From the NCBI GenBank assembly GCA_051009035.1, contig JBPCWY010000054.1, positions 1 through 31,106 on the forward strand: DNA of 31,106 nt, read 5' to 3'. The stretch is from Persebacter sp051009035. Its GTDB lineage: Bacteria > Pseudomonadota > Gammaproteobacteria > Tethybacterales > Persebacteraceae. This document shows positions 1 to 7,966 of this stretch, piece by piece. The translations under genes were made by a program, and so were the position numbers. Below the pieces are notes generated by a model, which was given only the letters and a program-made list of their open reading frames with translations, was not told the DNA's origin and made no database searches. Numbering within the stretch: position 1 is the first letter of the stretch; each line of letters opens with the position of its first letter.

Positions 1-1
1 A

Positions 2-157
2 GTGGAGCGGGAATCATCGTTGCGTTTACGGTCGGAAAGTCCGTTGATATGGACGGCGGGATACGCGATGGAGACGGAAACAGGCGGTTGGTCGGCGGCG
101 GCGGAATACGCAAAAGGCAACGCGGCACTATCCGCGCAATGGAAAATCAACTTTTAA
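2..157 (+). CDS. C-terminal end of a probable outer-membrane beta-barrel protein (5' end outside window)
   Basis: The frame is open from the window edge to a TAA at 155-157, giving 51 residues. The last ten residues, ALSAQWKINF, have hydrophobic residues at positions 1, 3, 5, 7 and 9 counted from the end and finish in Phe. This is the known C-terminal signal of barrel proteins recognised by the BAM complex. Before it lies a second alternating stretch with a Gly-Gly-Trp turn, as in the last hairpin of an autotransporter or porin. The rest of the protein is outside the window, so the family cannot be named. Frame 1 is also open (to 180), but its Gly/Arg-rich product looks less like protein. Confidence 0.5.
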   Translation: MERESSLRLRSESPLIWTAGYAMETETGGWSAAAEYAKGNAALSAQWKINF

Positions 158-168
158 GGGATTTCATT

Positions 169-198
169 GCTCGCCCCTGACATTTGTCGGGGGCGAGC
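169..198. terminator. Long GC-rich hairpin after the barrel gene
   Basis: Two 14-base arms, GCTCGCCCCTGACA and TGTCGGGGGCGAGC, pair throughout with a single G-T wobble and almost no loop. The hairpin starts 11 bases after the stop codon of the partial gene, where a terminator would sit. No T-run follows on either strand, so it may be Rho-independent only in part, or may protect the mRNA 3' end. Confidence 0.4.
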
Positions 199-250
199 AG
201 CAGTGTTCGCCGCAAAATCGTAATCCGCAAATTCCGCCATTCCCCCCCAT

Positions 251-392
251 GTCATTTCTGCGAAAGCAGGAATCCCGCGTCGTTAATTTTTGCCGCAAAG
301 CCAGCCCCTGCGAAAGCAGGTGGCAAAACCAGACAAAGGCGAAAACCCAACTGCCGCAAACGACACGGGATTCCTGCTTTCGCAGGAATGAC
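251..392. repeat. Repeat element R1: dRS3-like inverted-repeat element
   Basis: The two ends (251-277 and 366-392) are 27-base inverted repeats with one mismatch. Each end is itself a hairpin with a tetraloop (form ATTCCTGC-GAAA-GCAGGAAT; the left end carries the mismatch). A third, solitary core CCTGCGAAAGCAGG lies at 307-320, and a further partial right end follows at about 400-415. The rest of the 158-482 gap shows no gene: the open frame across it only translates the repeats. Same family as R2-R5 below, but the interior is not recognisably shared with them. Confidence 0.85.
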
Positions 393-482
393 GGAGAGGG
401 GCAGGAATGACGGGGAGGGAGGAGGTTTAAGCGGCTGGCGGTTTGCGCCGATTTTGCCGCAACTGCTAAAAGGCGGCGCGGA

Positions 483-2999
483 TTATTCGTTGCGGATTAT
501 GGTTAAGGGGGGGCGGCGTATCCATGCGGCTATGCTGGCTATGCCGGCTGTTAGGAATAATGTTAATCCGGCGCATAATACTAATAAGGGGCTGCCGTCT
601 TGCGCGCGCCATTGTAAATCAAATATCGTTTCTACGACGAATTTTGCCGCCAGCATTCCCAATATTAATGCGGGGAATAACGCGGCGGCGGCGAGGGCGG
701 CGTATTCGGTTAATCCTTTTAAAATTAATGTGCGGGTGCGCGCGCCCAATAAACGCAATACCGCCGCGTCATGAATGCGCCGCCGCTGTCCGTCCATTAA
801 TGCCGCCGCCACCGCCGGAATCGCGCCGAATAACATAAACGCCGCCGCCGCCTGCAATAATAACGAAATGTTTTCCAATACGCCGCGCGCAATGTCAAAA
901 ACGCCGCTCATCGCTATCGGCGTGATGTTCGGGTATTCGCGCGCGATGGATAATTTTGCCGCCGATTCCGCGCCGGGCGGTAAAAACGCCGCGCCGAATA
1001 AAGAATACGGCGCGGCGTCAAACGGCTGTCCGTCCAAAATGACGACAAAATTAATGTCAAAACTCTGCCAATTAATATCGCGAAAACTTGTAATTACCGC
1101 GGTCATGCGCTGTCCCAAAATGTTTAAATCCAATTCGTCCCCCAGCCGGATGCCGAACGCTTCCGCGGCTTCGGCGTCAAAGGACGCTTGCGGGCGCGTT
1201 TCGTTTTTGTCCCACAACGCCCCCGCGACAATTTCGCTCGCGCCGATATAACCGCCGTTTTTCGTCCAAGTTAAACCGCGCTCGCCGTTTAATATCCAGC
1301 GAAATTCTTGCGGCGCGTCTATGTCTTCCGCCGCCCGCCCGCCGATGGATTTTATTTTGCCGCGCAAAAACGGAATGGCGCGCAAACGCGATTCGGGACT
1401 CGCTTCCGCCAAAGTTTGGCGCAACGGTTCTTGTTGCTCCTTGCGGATTCCCATGAAATATAACGAAGGCGCTTCGCGCTGCAAAGTGTCGCCGATGCGC
1501 GCCGCAAAATTGCCTTCAATATTTAAAACCGCAATGAGAAGCGCCATGCCGACCCCGAGCGAAGCCGCGCCCGCCGCGGTTTGGCGGCGACTCCGCGCCG
1601 CCGCCAGCAACCCCCAAGAGCCGGGCGGCGGGGCGCGTTTTGCCGCCGTCCCCGCAAGGCGCGCGCACGCCAGCGCCAAAACATACATCAACGCCGCCGC
1701 GCCCAATACCGCCGCCGCCGCCGTTTTTTCGCGCCAGCCGAGCGGGATTAAAATGAATACCGGAATCCAAACCGCGGCGGCGGTAAAAATATCGCGGCGG
1801 GAATAAGGCGGCGCGGCGTGTTCGCTTTCGGCGGCGTTGAATAACGAAAGCGGGTTGGCGCGTCCGGCGCGCAGGACGGGCAAGACGACAAACGCCGCGC
1901 CCATCGCCGAAGCCGAAAACAAAGTTTTAAAAAACGCCGCCCACGGCCATTGCGGCGCAATCTGCAACGGCAACGATGCGGACAAATAGGGCGCGGTCCA
2001 AAACAACATCGCCGCCCCGGCAAACGCGCCCGCCGCAACGCCGCCGATAATAAACAACAGCGCGATTTTGAGATAGACGCGGATAATCAGCCGCCGCCCG
2101 CCGCCGAGCATTTTAATCACCGCAATGGCGCGGGTGCGCGCGCGCATAAACGCCGCCGCCGCCCCGTTGATGCCGATGCCCGCGGTGAGGACGGCGGCAA
2201 GCGACAACAACGACAAAAAACTCCGCATGCGTTCTACAAACCGGCGCAACCCGGGCATCGCCTGTTGCGCGCCGCGCAAGCGCCAATCGGCGTCCGGAAA
2301 AACGCCGCGCAAACGCGCCGACCACGCGTCTTTTGTTTCATCGGACGGCAAACGGATGCGGGCGAAATGCGAAGATAAAAAACCTTCGCCGCCCGCCATT
2401 ACCGCGCCCGCTTTTTCGCCGGTTAAAATCAACGGCGCCGCCATCCACAAACGGGAATCCGGGTCCGGCTCGTGCAGGACAATATCGGCGATTCGCAAAC
2501 TCACGCCCGCGGCAAAAAAAGCGTCTCCAATATTAAGGTTTAACAATTCCGCCAAATCTTTGGCGACCGCCGCCGGATATGCGCCGCCCGCATCCGCCCC
2601 GGCGGCAAGCAACCCGCGCAACGCGTCGTCGTCGCCGTTCTGCAATTCCAGCCGCCCGTATAACGGATATGCTTCGTCCGCGGTTTTGATTCGCGCCATT
2701 TGGCTTTGTTCGCCCGCAACGGCAAGCGCGGCGGCGACGCGGATAGCGGAGAATGATTTGCTGTTGTCTTGCAGCCAGCGTAATTCTTCCGGCTTAAACG
2801 GGCGTTGCCGCTGGCGCAGCGCGACATCGCCGCCCAAAAGGGTTTTTGACGAAGCGGAAAACGAGCGTTCAAACGCATCGCCAATCGCCAATACCAAACA
2901 CAGCGCGGAGGCGGAAAAGGCGGCGGTTAATGCGGCGAGAATGTATAACTTTTTTTCGCCGCGCAATTCGGCGCGCAAAATTAAATGTTCAGCGCGCAT
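483..2999 (-). CDS. ybbP: FtsX-like ABC transporter permease (YbbP-like)
   Basis: An 838-residue integral membrane protein, the permease partner of the ATPase just upstream. It has one N-terminal membrane helix (about residues 17-39), a long periplasmic region, a helix cluster in the middle and a last group of helices at the C-terminus: the two-FtsX-domain layout of YbbP/LolE-like exporters. The start chosen is the ATG at 2999, which follows GGAAAA and overlaps the ATPase stop by 11 bases. An ATG at 3035 is also in frame but has no ribosome binding site and would overlap by 47. The family is linked to export of lipid or hydrophobic substrates, and in many proteobacteria it sits beside tesA, as here. 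The substrate is unknown. Repeat R1 lies downstream. Confidence 0.88.
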   Translation of the reverse strand: MRAEHLILRAELRGEKKLYILAALTAAFSASALCLVLAIGDAFERSFSASSKTLLGGDVALRQRQRPFKPEELRWLQDNSKSFSAIRVAAALAVAGEQSQMARIKTADEAYPLYGRLELQNGDDDALRGLLAAGADAGGAYPAAVAKDLAELLNLNIGDAFFAAGVSLRIADIVLHEPDPDSRLWMAAPLILTGEKAGAVMAGGEGFLSSHFARIRLPSDETKDAWSARLRGVFPDADWRLRGAQQAMPGLRRFVERMRSFLSLLSLAAVLTAGIGINGAAAAFMRARTRAIAVIKMLGGGRRLIIRVYLKIALLFIIGGVAAGAFAGAAMLFWTAPYLSASLPLQIAPQWPWAAFFKTLFSASAMGAAFVVLPVLRAGRANPLSLFNAAESEHAAPPYSRRDIFTAAAVWIPVFILIPLGWREKTAAAAVLGAAALMYVLALACARLAGTAAKRAPPPGSWGLLAAARSRRQTAAGAASLGVGMALLIAVLNIEGNFAARIGDTLQREAPSLYFMGIRKEQQEPLRQTLAEASPESRLRAIPFLRGKIKSIGGRAAEDIDAPQEFRWILNGERGLTWTKNGGYIGASEIVAGALWDKNETRPQASFDAEAAEAFGIRLGDELDLNILGQRMTAVITSFRDINWQSFDINFVVILDGQPFDAAPYSLFGAAFLPPGAESAAKLSIAREYPNITPIAMSGVFDIARGVLENISLLLQAAAAFMLFGAIPAVAAALMDGQRRRIHDAAVLRLLGARTRTLILKGLTEYAALAAAALFPALILGMLAAKFVVETIFDLQWRAQDGSPLLVLCAGLTLFLTAGIASIAAWIRRPPLTIIRNE

Positions 3000-3666
3000 G
3001 CAAACATTTTCCGCGCAACGCATAAGCGGCGTCAAACCGCGTTAGGAGCGCGTCATTGTGGGTTACAAAAAGCATCGCCGTGTTGTTGCGCCGCGCCGCC
3101 GCAAACAGCGCGTCCAAAACTTCTTCCGCCGTGTCGTGGTCCAAGTTGCCGGTGGGCTCGTCCGCGAGGAGGAGTTTCGGTCCCGCCGCAAAGGCGCGGG
3201 CAATCGCCGTCCGCTGCTGTTCGCCGCCGGATAATTGCGAAGGAAAATGATGCAACCGGCGCGAAAGCCCGACCGCGGCGAGCGATTGTTCGGCGATTTC
3301 GGCGGCGTTGGCATGTCCGCCCAATTCCAGCGGGAGGGCGGCGTTTTCCAGCGCGGTCATCGTTTCCAATAAGTGGAAGTGTTGGAAGACGACTCCGATT
3401 TTGCCGCGGCGCATTGCGGCGCGTTCTTCTTCGCCGAGGTTCCAGACGGATTCGCCGAATACTTCCGCCGCGCCGGATGTGGGGCGGAGCAGCCCGCCGA
3501 CAATCGCGAGCAAGCTTGTTTTGCCCGCACCGGACGGACCGGTCAGCGCGACGGCGGCGGCGGCGGGGACCGCTAAATTGACATTTTCCAAAACTTGCAC
3601 GGAAGCGCCAAAAGAAAGCGAAACGCCGGACAATCGCGCCGCGCATGGTGTAGAATCGCATGCCAT
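2989..3666 (-). CDS. ybbA: ABC transporter ATP-binding protein (YbbA/LolD-like)
   Basis: A 225-residue ATPase that powers the FtsX-like permease encoded next. The motifs are complete: Walker A GPSGAGKT at 43-50, Q-loop Gln95, signature LSGGEQQR at 145-152, Walker B LLLADE ending at Glu170, and H-loop His203. The size and the short MacB/LolD-type sequence fit the YbbA family. The ATG at 3666 shares two bases with the tesA ATG at 3665 on the other strand, so each gene's promoter must lie inside the other or use the first bases of it. A TTG about a dozen codons in would be the only other sensible start. The 3' end overlaps the permease gene. Confidence 0.93.
   Translation of the reverse strand: MACDSTPCAARLSGVSLSFGASVQVLENVNLAVPAAAAVALTGPSGAGKTSLLAIVGGLLRPTSGAAEVFGESVWNLGEEERAAMRRGKIGVVFQHFHLLETMTALENAALPLELGGHANAAEIAEQSLAAVGLSRRLHHFPSQLSGGEQQRTAIARAFAAGPKLLLADEPTGNLDHDTAEEVLDALFAAARRNNTAMLFVTHNDALLTRFDAAYALRGKCLHAR
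3627..3656 (+). promoter_or_regulatory. Putative tesA promoter inside ybbA
   Basis: A -10 hexamer TAGAAT (3651-3656, 5/6 match) and a weaker -35 CGGACA (3627-3632, 4/6) stand 18 bases apart. The ATG of tesA begins 8 bases after the -10, so transcription would start within a couple of bases of the start codon. The site lies in the first codons of ybbA. Confidence 0.5.
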
Positions 3667-4276
3667 GAGATTACTTTTAATTTTAGCATTATTTTGCGCC
3701 GCCGCGCCCCGCGCTGCCGAAAATATTACCGTCGCCGCTTTCGGCGACAGCTTGTCCGCCGGCTACGGCTTGCCCGCCGGACAGGGTTTCGCCCCCGCGC
3801 TGGAAAAAGAAATGCGCGCGCTGGGCTTGCCCGCCGCCGTCGTCAACGCCGCCGTTTCCGGCGATACCACTTCGGACGGGCTGGTGCGCGTGGATTGGAT
3901 GCTGCGCGACAAACCCGATATTGTCATCGTAGAATTCGGCGCAAACGACATGTTTCGCGGCGTCCCGCCCGAAGCGGCGAAAAAAAACTTGGCGGCGATT
4001 ATTGAACGCATCCGCAAAACCGGCGCGCGCGTTTTGCTCGCCGGAATGCGCGCCCCGTCCAACTATCCCCCCCAATACCGCGGTAAATTTGCGCGCGTCT
4101 ACGAATCTTTGGCGGAAGAATACGAAATCCCGCTGTATCCGTTTTTCTTGGAAGGCGTCGCATTAAACCCGCAGCTCAATTTAACGGACGGCATTCACCC
4201 CAACGCTTCCGGCGTGCAAATCATCGCGCGCAATATCGCGCCCGTCGCGGTGCAAATCGCGCGGGAGATTCAATAA
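3665..4276 (+). CDS. tesA: Periplasmic GDSL esterase / acyl-CoA thioesterase I (TesA-like)
   Basis: A 203-residue SGNH hydrolase that splits acyl-thioesters and esters in the periplasm. A short signal peptide (1-18, hydrophobic LLLILALFCAAA) likely ends at Ala-Ala before Glu19. The four catalytic blocks are present: nucleophile Ser29 in FGDSLSAGYG, Gly66 in SGDTTS, Asn94 in GAND, and the Asp175/His178 pair in DGIHPN. The start is the ATG at 3665, the only one in front of the signal peptide. There is no Shine-Dalgarno, and the -10 box is 8 bases away. It is the first of a chain of eight overlapping genes, and its TAA overlaps the dsbB ATG by one base. Confidence 0.93.
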   Translation: MRLLLILALFCAAAPRAAENITVAAFGDSLSAGYGLPAGQGFAPALEKEMRALGLPAAVVNAAVSGDTTSDGLVRVDWMLRDKPDIVIVEFGANDMFRGVPPEAAKKNLAAIIERIRKTGARVLLAGMRAPSNYPPQYRGKFARVYESLAEEYEIPLYPFFLEGVALNPQLNLTDGIHPNASGVQIIARNIAPVAVQIAREIQ

Positions 4277-4785
4277 TGCGCGGTTTAATATTACCGCTGT
4301 TGCGCCAGCCGCTGCGTTTGTCGTTTATCGCCTGCTTTGTTTTTTGCTGGTCTTCGCTGTTGATTGCGTATTTTTACATGGAAAAATACCTGCTGCTCGC
4401 GCCGTGTCCGCTGTGCATTTTGGACCGCCTGGTCGTCGCCGGAATGGGTTTTGCGTATCTTGCGCTGATTTTTATTGCGGCGCGTCCCTGGCGGCTTGCG
4501 CTGCTTGCGTTCAATTGGGTTTTGTTGGCGGCGGGTTTTGTCTTTGCCGGACGGCATATCTGGCTGCAATACCGCGCCGCCGACCCGGCCGCCTCGTGTT
4601 TGTCCGATACCGAAGCGGCGAAAACATTTATAGAAATCATCGCCCGCGCGTTTGACGCAAAAGGCGATTGCGGCGCGGTGTATTGGCAGTTTGCCGGGAT
4701 GAGCATTCCCGAACAAGTGCTGTTGATGTTTGCCGTCTTTGCCGCGTTTTTGGCATGGCAGACGGTTCAAGTTTGGCGCGCATGA
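4276..4785 (+). CDS. dsbB: Disulfide bond formation protein B
   Basis: A 169-residue inner-membrane protein with four helices that reoxidises DsbA and passes electrons to quinones. Both periplasmic cysteine pairs are visible: Cys44/Cys47 in PCPLC after the first helix, and Cys108 with Cys132 in the second periplasmic loop. Length and topology are normal for the family. It overlaps tesA by one base and ribBX by three (ATGA), so its expression is tied to both. DsbA is not in the window. Confidence 0.92.
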   Translation: MRGLILPLLRQPLRLSFIACFVFCWSSLLIAYFYMEKYLLLAPCPLCILDRLVVAGMGFAYLALIFIAARPWRLALLAFNWVLLAAGFVFAGRHIWLQYRAADPAASCLSDTEAAKTFIEIIARAFDAKGDCGAVYWQFAGMSIPEQVLLMFAVFAAFLAWQTVQVWRA

Positions 4786-5873
4786 CGGGATGCGCGCGCG
4801 ATATTGCGCGCGAGCTGGCGGCGGGGCGCATGATAGTTTTGGCGGACGACGAAGACCGCGAAAACGAAGGCGATTTGTTAATTGCGGCAAACTTCGCCGA
4901 TGCGGCGGCGGTCAATTTTATGGCGGCGGAAGGGCGCGGTTTAATTTGCCTCGCGCTAACCGGCGAACACTGCGCGCGTTTGCAATTGCCGCTGATGTCG
5001 CCGGACAACCAGTCGCCGTTTGGCACAAACTTCACCGTTTCCATAGAAGCGGCGCGCGGCGTCACCACCGGCATTTCCGCGCAAGACCGCGCGCGCACAA
5101 TCGCCGCCGCCGCAAATCCGGAAGCGTCCCCCGGCGATATTATTTCGCCCGGGCATATCTTTCCCTTGCGCGCCGCACCGGGCGGCGTGTTGGCGCGCGC
5201 CGGACACACCGAAGCGGGATGCGATTTGACGCGCATGGCAGGATTGTTTCCGGCGGCGGTGATTTGCGAAATTATGAACGAAGACGGAACGATGGCGCGT
5301 TTTGCCGATTTGGAAAAATTCGCCGCGCGCCACCGCCTCAAAATCGGCACGATAAAAAGCGTCATTGAATACCGCCTGCACAACGAAGCATTAGTAGAAC
5401 GCGCGGGCGAAACAAAAGCGCGGGTGGCGGCGGGCGAATTTAACCTGTTGTCCTTTCGCGACACGGTGGAAGGGCGTTTGCACTTGGCGTTTTGCCGCGG
5501 CAACATTACGCCGGACAAACCGGCGCTGGCGCGGGTTTTGGTCGCGCCTACTTTTTTGGACGGCGTTTTAGAATCGCTCCCCGGACGCTCGTGGAGCGTT
5601 TTAGAATCGTTGCGCCGCATCGGCGAAGCGGACTGCGGCGTTTTGGTTTTGCTTAGCGCGGACGGCGCGGACGGCGCAAAAGTCGGCGCGCAAATAGAAT
5701 CGTTGTCGCACGGCGCGCCGGACGCCGCCGCCGGACGGCTGCGCACTTACGGCATCGGCGCGCAAATCTTGCGCAACATCGGCGCGGGCAAAATCCGCCT
5801 GTTGTCCGGGCGGATGAAAATTCCGGCGCTGGATGCGTTCGGTTTGGAAATTACCGAAGTCGTGGAAAAATGA
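4782..5873 (+). CDS. ribB: 3,4-dihydroxy-2-butanone 4-phosphate synthase with degenerate GTP cyclohydrolase II domain (RibBX type)
   Basis: A 363-residue protein. The N-terminal half (about 1-205) is a complete RibB: it carries DDEDRENEGDL near residue 22, which binds Mg and substrate, and the HTEAGCDL motif. It makes the four-carbon unit of riboflavin from ribulose 5-phosphate. The C-terminal half has the RibA fold pattern (for example RTYGIGAQILRNIGAGKIRL) but lacks the zinc-binding cysteine motif and the catalytic residues around it. It should therefore not be a GTP cyclohydrolase II, and a separate ribA is expected elsewhere. Such RibBX proteins are known in several proteobacteria. The start is the ATG at 4782, overlapping dsbB; its own stop overlaps ribH (ATGA). 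Confidence 0.9.
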   Translation: MTGCARDIARELAAGRMIVLADDEDRENEGDLLIAANFADAAAVNFMAAEGRGLICLALTGEHCARLQLPLMSPDNQSPFGTNFTVSIEAARGVTTGISAQDRARTIAAAANPEASPGDIISPGHIFPLRAAPGGVLARAGHTEAGCDLTRMAGLFPAAVICEIMNEDGTMARFADLEKFAARHRLKIGTIKSVIEYRLHNEALVERAGETKARVAAGEFNLLSFRDTVEGRLHLAFCRGNITPDKPALARVLVAPTFLDGVLESLPGRSWSVLESLRRIGEADCGVLVLLSADGADGAKVGAQIESLSHGAPDAAAGRLRTYGIGAQILRNIGAGKIRLLSGRMKIPALDAFGLEITEVVEK

Positions 5874-6262
5874 AAATTGCCGCAGTCGTCTCCGATTTTT
5901 ATCCCGACATCGCGGAAGCGTTGCTGCAATCGTGCCGCGCCGAATTGGCCGCGCAAAAACTCGCGCTTTCTTCGGTAGCGTCCGTTCCCGGCGCGCTGGA
6001 GATTCCGTTTGCCTTGGACGCGGTCGCCAAACGCGAAAAACCGGACGCGATGGTCGCGCTGGGTTGCGTGATTCGCGGCGAAACTTTTCATTTCCAAATC
6101 GTCTCCGAAATTTCCGCGCGGGGGATTTTAGAAATCCAACTGCGCGCGGGCATTCCCGTCGGCAGCGCGGTGTTGACCGTGGAAAATATGGCGCAGGCGC
6201 GGGCGCGGACGGGGAAAGGCGCGGATGCGGCGCGCGCCGCCGTCCGGCTGGCGCGGCTCTGA
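5870..6262 (+). CDS. ribH: 6,7-dimethyl-8-ribityllumazine synthase
   Basis: A 130-residue lumazine synthase that joins the RibB product to the pyrimidine intermediate, the next-to-last step of riboflavin synthesis. Family motifs in order: VPGALEIP for substrate binding, GCVIRGETFHF carrying the catalytic His, and PVGSAVLTVEN. It is about 20 residues shorter at the N-terminus than most relatives and begins directly at the first beta-strand. No upstream start is possible without running back into ribBX. It overlaps both neighbours, by 4 bases before and 1 base after. Confidence 0.92.
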   Translation: MKIAAVVSDFYPDIAEALLQSCRAELAAQKLALSSVASVPGALEIPFALDAVAKREKPDAMVALGCVIRGETFHFQIVSEISARGILEIQLRAGIPVGSAVLTVENMAQARARTGKGADAARAAVRLARL

Positions 6263-7044
6263 TGCCGCGCCGCCGCTGGAGCGAAGAAGACGGCGTGCTT
6301 GCGCTGGATTTGTATTTTCGCGCGCCGCCGCCCGCGCCGGAAAACGAAGTCGCCAAAACGGCGCTGCTTGCCGGCTGTTTGCCGGCGGATGTGCATGCGC
6401 GGTTAACCCATTTTCATAATTTGCATTTTCCCGAAACGGCGGCGGGCGCTACGGCGCAACTCAGCCGAAAAGTGTGGGGCGAATATTGCCATGACGAAAA
6501 ATGGCGGCGGCGCGGGGATAATTACGCCGCCGTTTTTGGCGGCGCGTGCAAAGACCGCGCGCGCTTGCGGCGGGACGCGCTGGCGATTATCAAAAACCGG
6601 ACGCCGCCCGCAAAAATATCGCGCCGCGAAGCGCGGCAGGAAGCGATGCGCGTTTTATACGCCGCGCAGTTGCAAAATATTTCCGCCGCCGAAGCGTTGC
6701 GGCAAATGCAAAATTGCCAAAGCTCGGCGCGCGAAAAAATGCTGCTCGCCGATTCGTTTTTGCATCTTATCGCCGCCGCCGCCGACAGCCGCCGCGAAAC
6801 CGCCGCCGCGCTTATCGCCGCCGCCGCGGGACGCGCGCCGGAATTAATTAGCGGCGTGGAACGGGCGGCGTTGTTTGCCGCCGCCGCGGAATTGTTGGAA
6901 TGCCCGCAAACCGATTCCGCCGTCGTCATTAACGAAGCGGTGGAAATCGCCAAACAATTCGGCGCGGAAGACGGGCACAAACTTGTGAACGGCGTGCTGG
7001 ACGCCGTCGCCGAACAAATTAAACGCGGCGCCGCCGGTGCGTGA
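6262..7044 (+). CDS. nusB: Transcription antitermination factor NusB with an unusual N-terminal domain fused to it
   Basis: One uninterrupted 260-residue frame. Residues about 119-255 are a full NusB: RREARQEAMRVLYAAQL at the start, ERAALFAAAAELL in the middle, and the hallmark INEAVEIAKQFG plus HKLVNGVLD at the end. NusB binds boxA RNA with S10 in rRNA antitermination. Normal NusB is 140-160 residues. Here about 115 residues precede it, with RRRWSEEDGVLALDLYFR, a Val-Ala-Leu stretch, an Ala-Arg-Leu...Phe stretch and LSRKVWGEY. From memory this pattern resembles the N-terminal domain of some HNH restriction-like endonucleases, but no nuclease motif is present. The ATG at 6262 overlaps the ribH stop by one base. 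A TTG near 6566 is the only plausible internal start for a NusB of ordinary size. Confidence 0.88.
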   Translation: MPRRRWSEEDGVLALDLYFRAPPPAPENEVAKTALLAGCLPADVHARLTHFHNLHFPETAAGATAQLSRKVWGEYCHDEKWRRRGDNYAAVFGGACKDRARLRRDALAIIKNRTPPAKISRREARQEAMRVLYAAQLQNISAAEALRQMQNCQSSAREKMLLADSFLHLIAAAADSRRETAAALIAAAAGRAPELISGVERAALFAAAAELLECPQTDSAVVINEAVEIAKQFGAEDGHKLVNGVLDAVAEQIKRGAAGA

Positions 7045-7966
7045 ACGCGAAGTCATCTCCCGTTTTTTTAATTTTCCCGCCGCCTCGGTGGACGCGGGCA
7101 TCGGCGACGACGCCGCCGTATTGTCGCCGCCGCCCGGCGCGCGTTTGGCGGCAAGCTGCGATACCTTAAACGAAGGGACGCATTTTTTTTCCGGCACGGA
7201 CGCGTATTTTGTCGCGCGCAAAGCGGCGGCGGCGAGTTTGTCGGATATGGCGGCGACCGGCGCGCGCCCGCTGTGGATGCTCGTTGCATTGACCGCGCCT
7301 TCCGGGACGGCGTGGCTGGCGCGGTTTGCCGAAGGATTAAAAAGCAGCGCCGCCGAATACGAATACGCTATTGTCGGCGGCGATTTGTGCCGCGGCGATG
7401 CAATCTCTATTACCGTTTCGGTTGTCGGCGCGGTTGACGGGGCGCCGTTGTTGCGCGGCGGCGCGCGCGCGGGGGACGATGTTTGGATTTCCGGCGCAAC
7501 CGGCTGCGCCGCATTTGCCGCGCACTGCCGCAAAAATAATATTGCGCCGCCGCCGCAATACGCCGCCGAAATTAACGCGAAACTGGACGACCCCGTCCCG
7601 CGTTTGGCGCTCGCGCAAAAACTCGCCGGAACGGCAAGCGCGGCGGTGGATATTTCGGACGGGCTCGCCGCCGCCGCCGCCGCCGTCGCCGCCCAATCCA
7701 AAGTTAAAATTATCATACAACAAAGCGGCGTGCCTGTCCCGCCCGCGCTGTCGCACTTGCCGGAGAAATTGCAAAACGAATTTGTATTGGGCGGCGGGGA
7801 CGATTACGAATTATTATTTTGCGCGCCGCCTTCCGCGCGCCCGTTTCTCGCCGCCGAAAACGCCGTTTGCATCGGCGCGGCGTGTTGCGGCGCGGGCGCG
7901 GAAATTACCGGCGAAGACGGCGCGCCCGTTTTCGTCCGCGGCTATGAACACGACTTCGGCGAATAA
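7037..7966 (+). CDS. thiL: Thiamine-monophosphate kinase
   Basis: A 309-residue ThiL that phosphorylates thiamine phosphate to the active cofactor. Family signatures in order: GIGDDAAVL near the N-terminus (metal and ATP binding), CDTLNEGTHFF, GGDLCRGD in the middle, AVDISDGLA and GGGDDYELLF near the C-terminus. The start is a GTG at 7037 that overlaps the nusB stop by 8 bases; no ATG is available nearby, and this gives the normal N-terminus. The gene order nusB-thiL-pgpA is common in proteobacteria. The 3' end overlaps pgpA by 23 bases. Confidence 0.93.
   Translation: MREREVISRFFNFPAASVDAGIGDDAAVLSPPPGARLAASCDTLNEGTHFFSGTDAYFVARKAAAASLSDMAATGARPLWMLVALTAPSGTAWLARFAEGLKSSAAEYEYAIVGGDLCRGDAISITVSVVGAVDGAPLLRGGARAGDDVWISGATGCAAFAAHCRKNNIAPPPQYAAEINAKLDDPVPRLALAQKLAGTASAAVDISDGLAAAAAAVAAQSKVKIIIQQSGVPVPPALSHLPEKLQNEFVLGGGDDYELLFCAPPSARPFLAAENAVCIGAACCGAGAEITGEDGAPVFVRGYEHDFGE

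Noticed and set aside
184..774. Open frame of 196 codons across R1 and the ybbP end
   Set aside because: Its peptide contains the repeat translation IPAFAGMT and then runs antisense to ybbP; no start signal or family.
2125..3045. Long plus-strand frame opposite ybbP
   Set aside because: A GC-rich antisense shadow, rich in Arg/Ala/Ser, without motifs.
4637..5746. 369-codon minus-strand frame opposite ribBX
   Set aside because: Shadow of the strongly supported RibBX gene.
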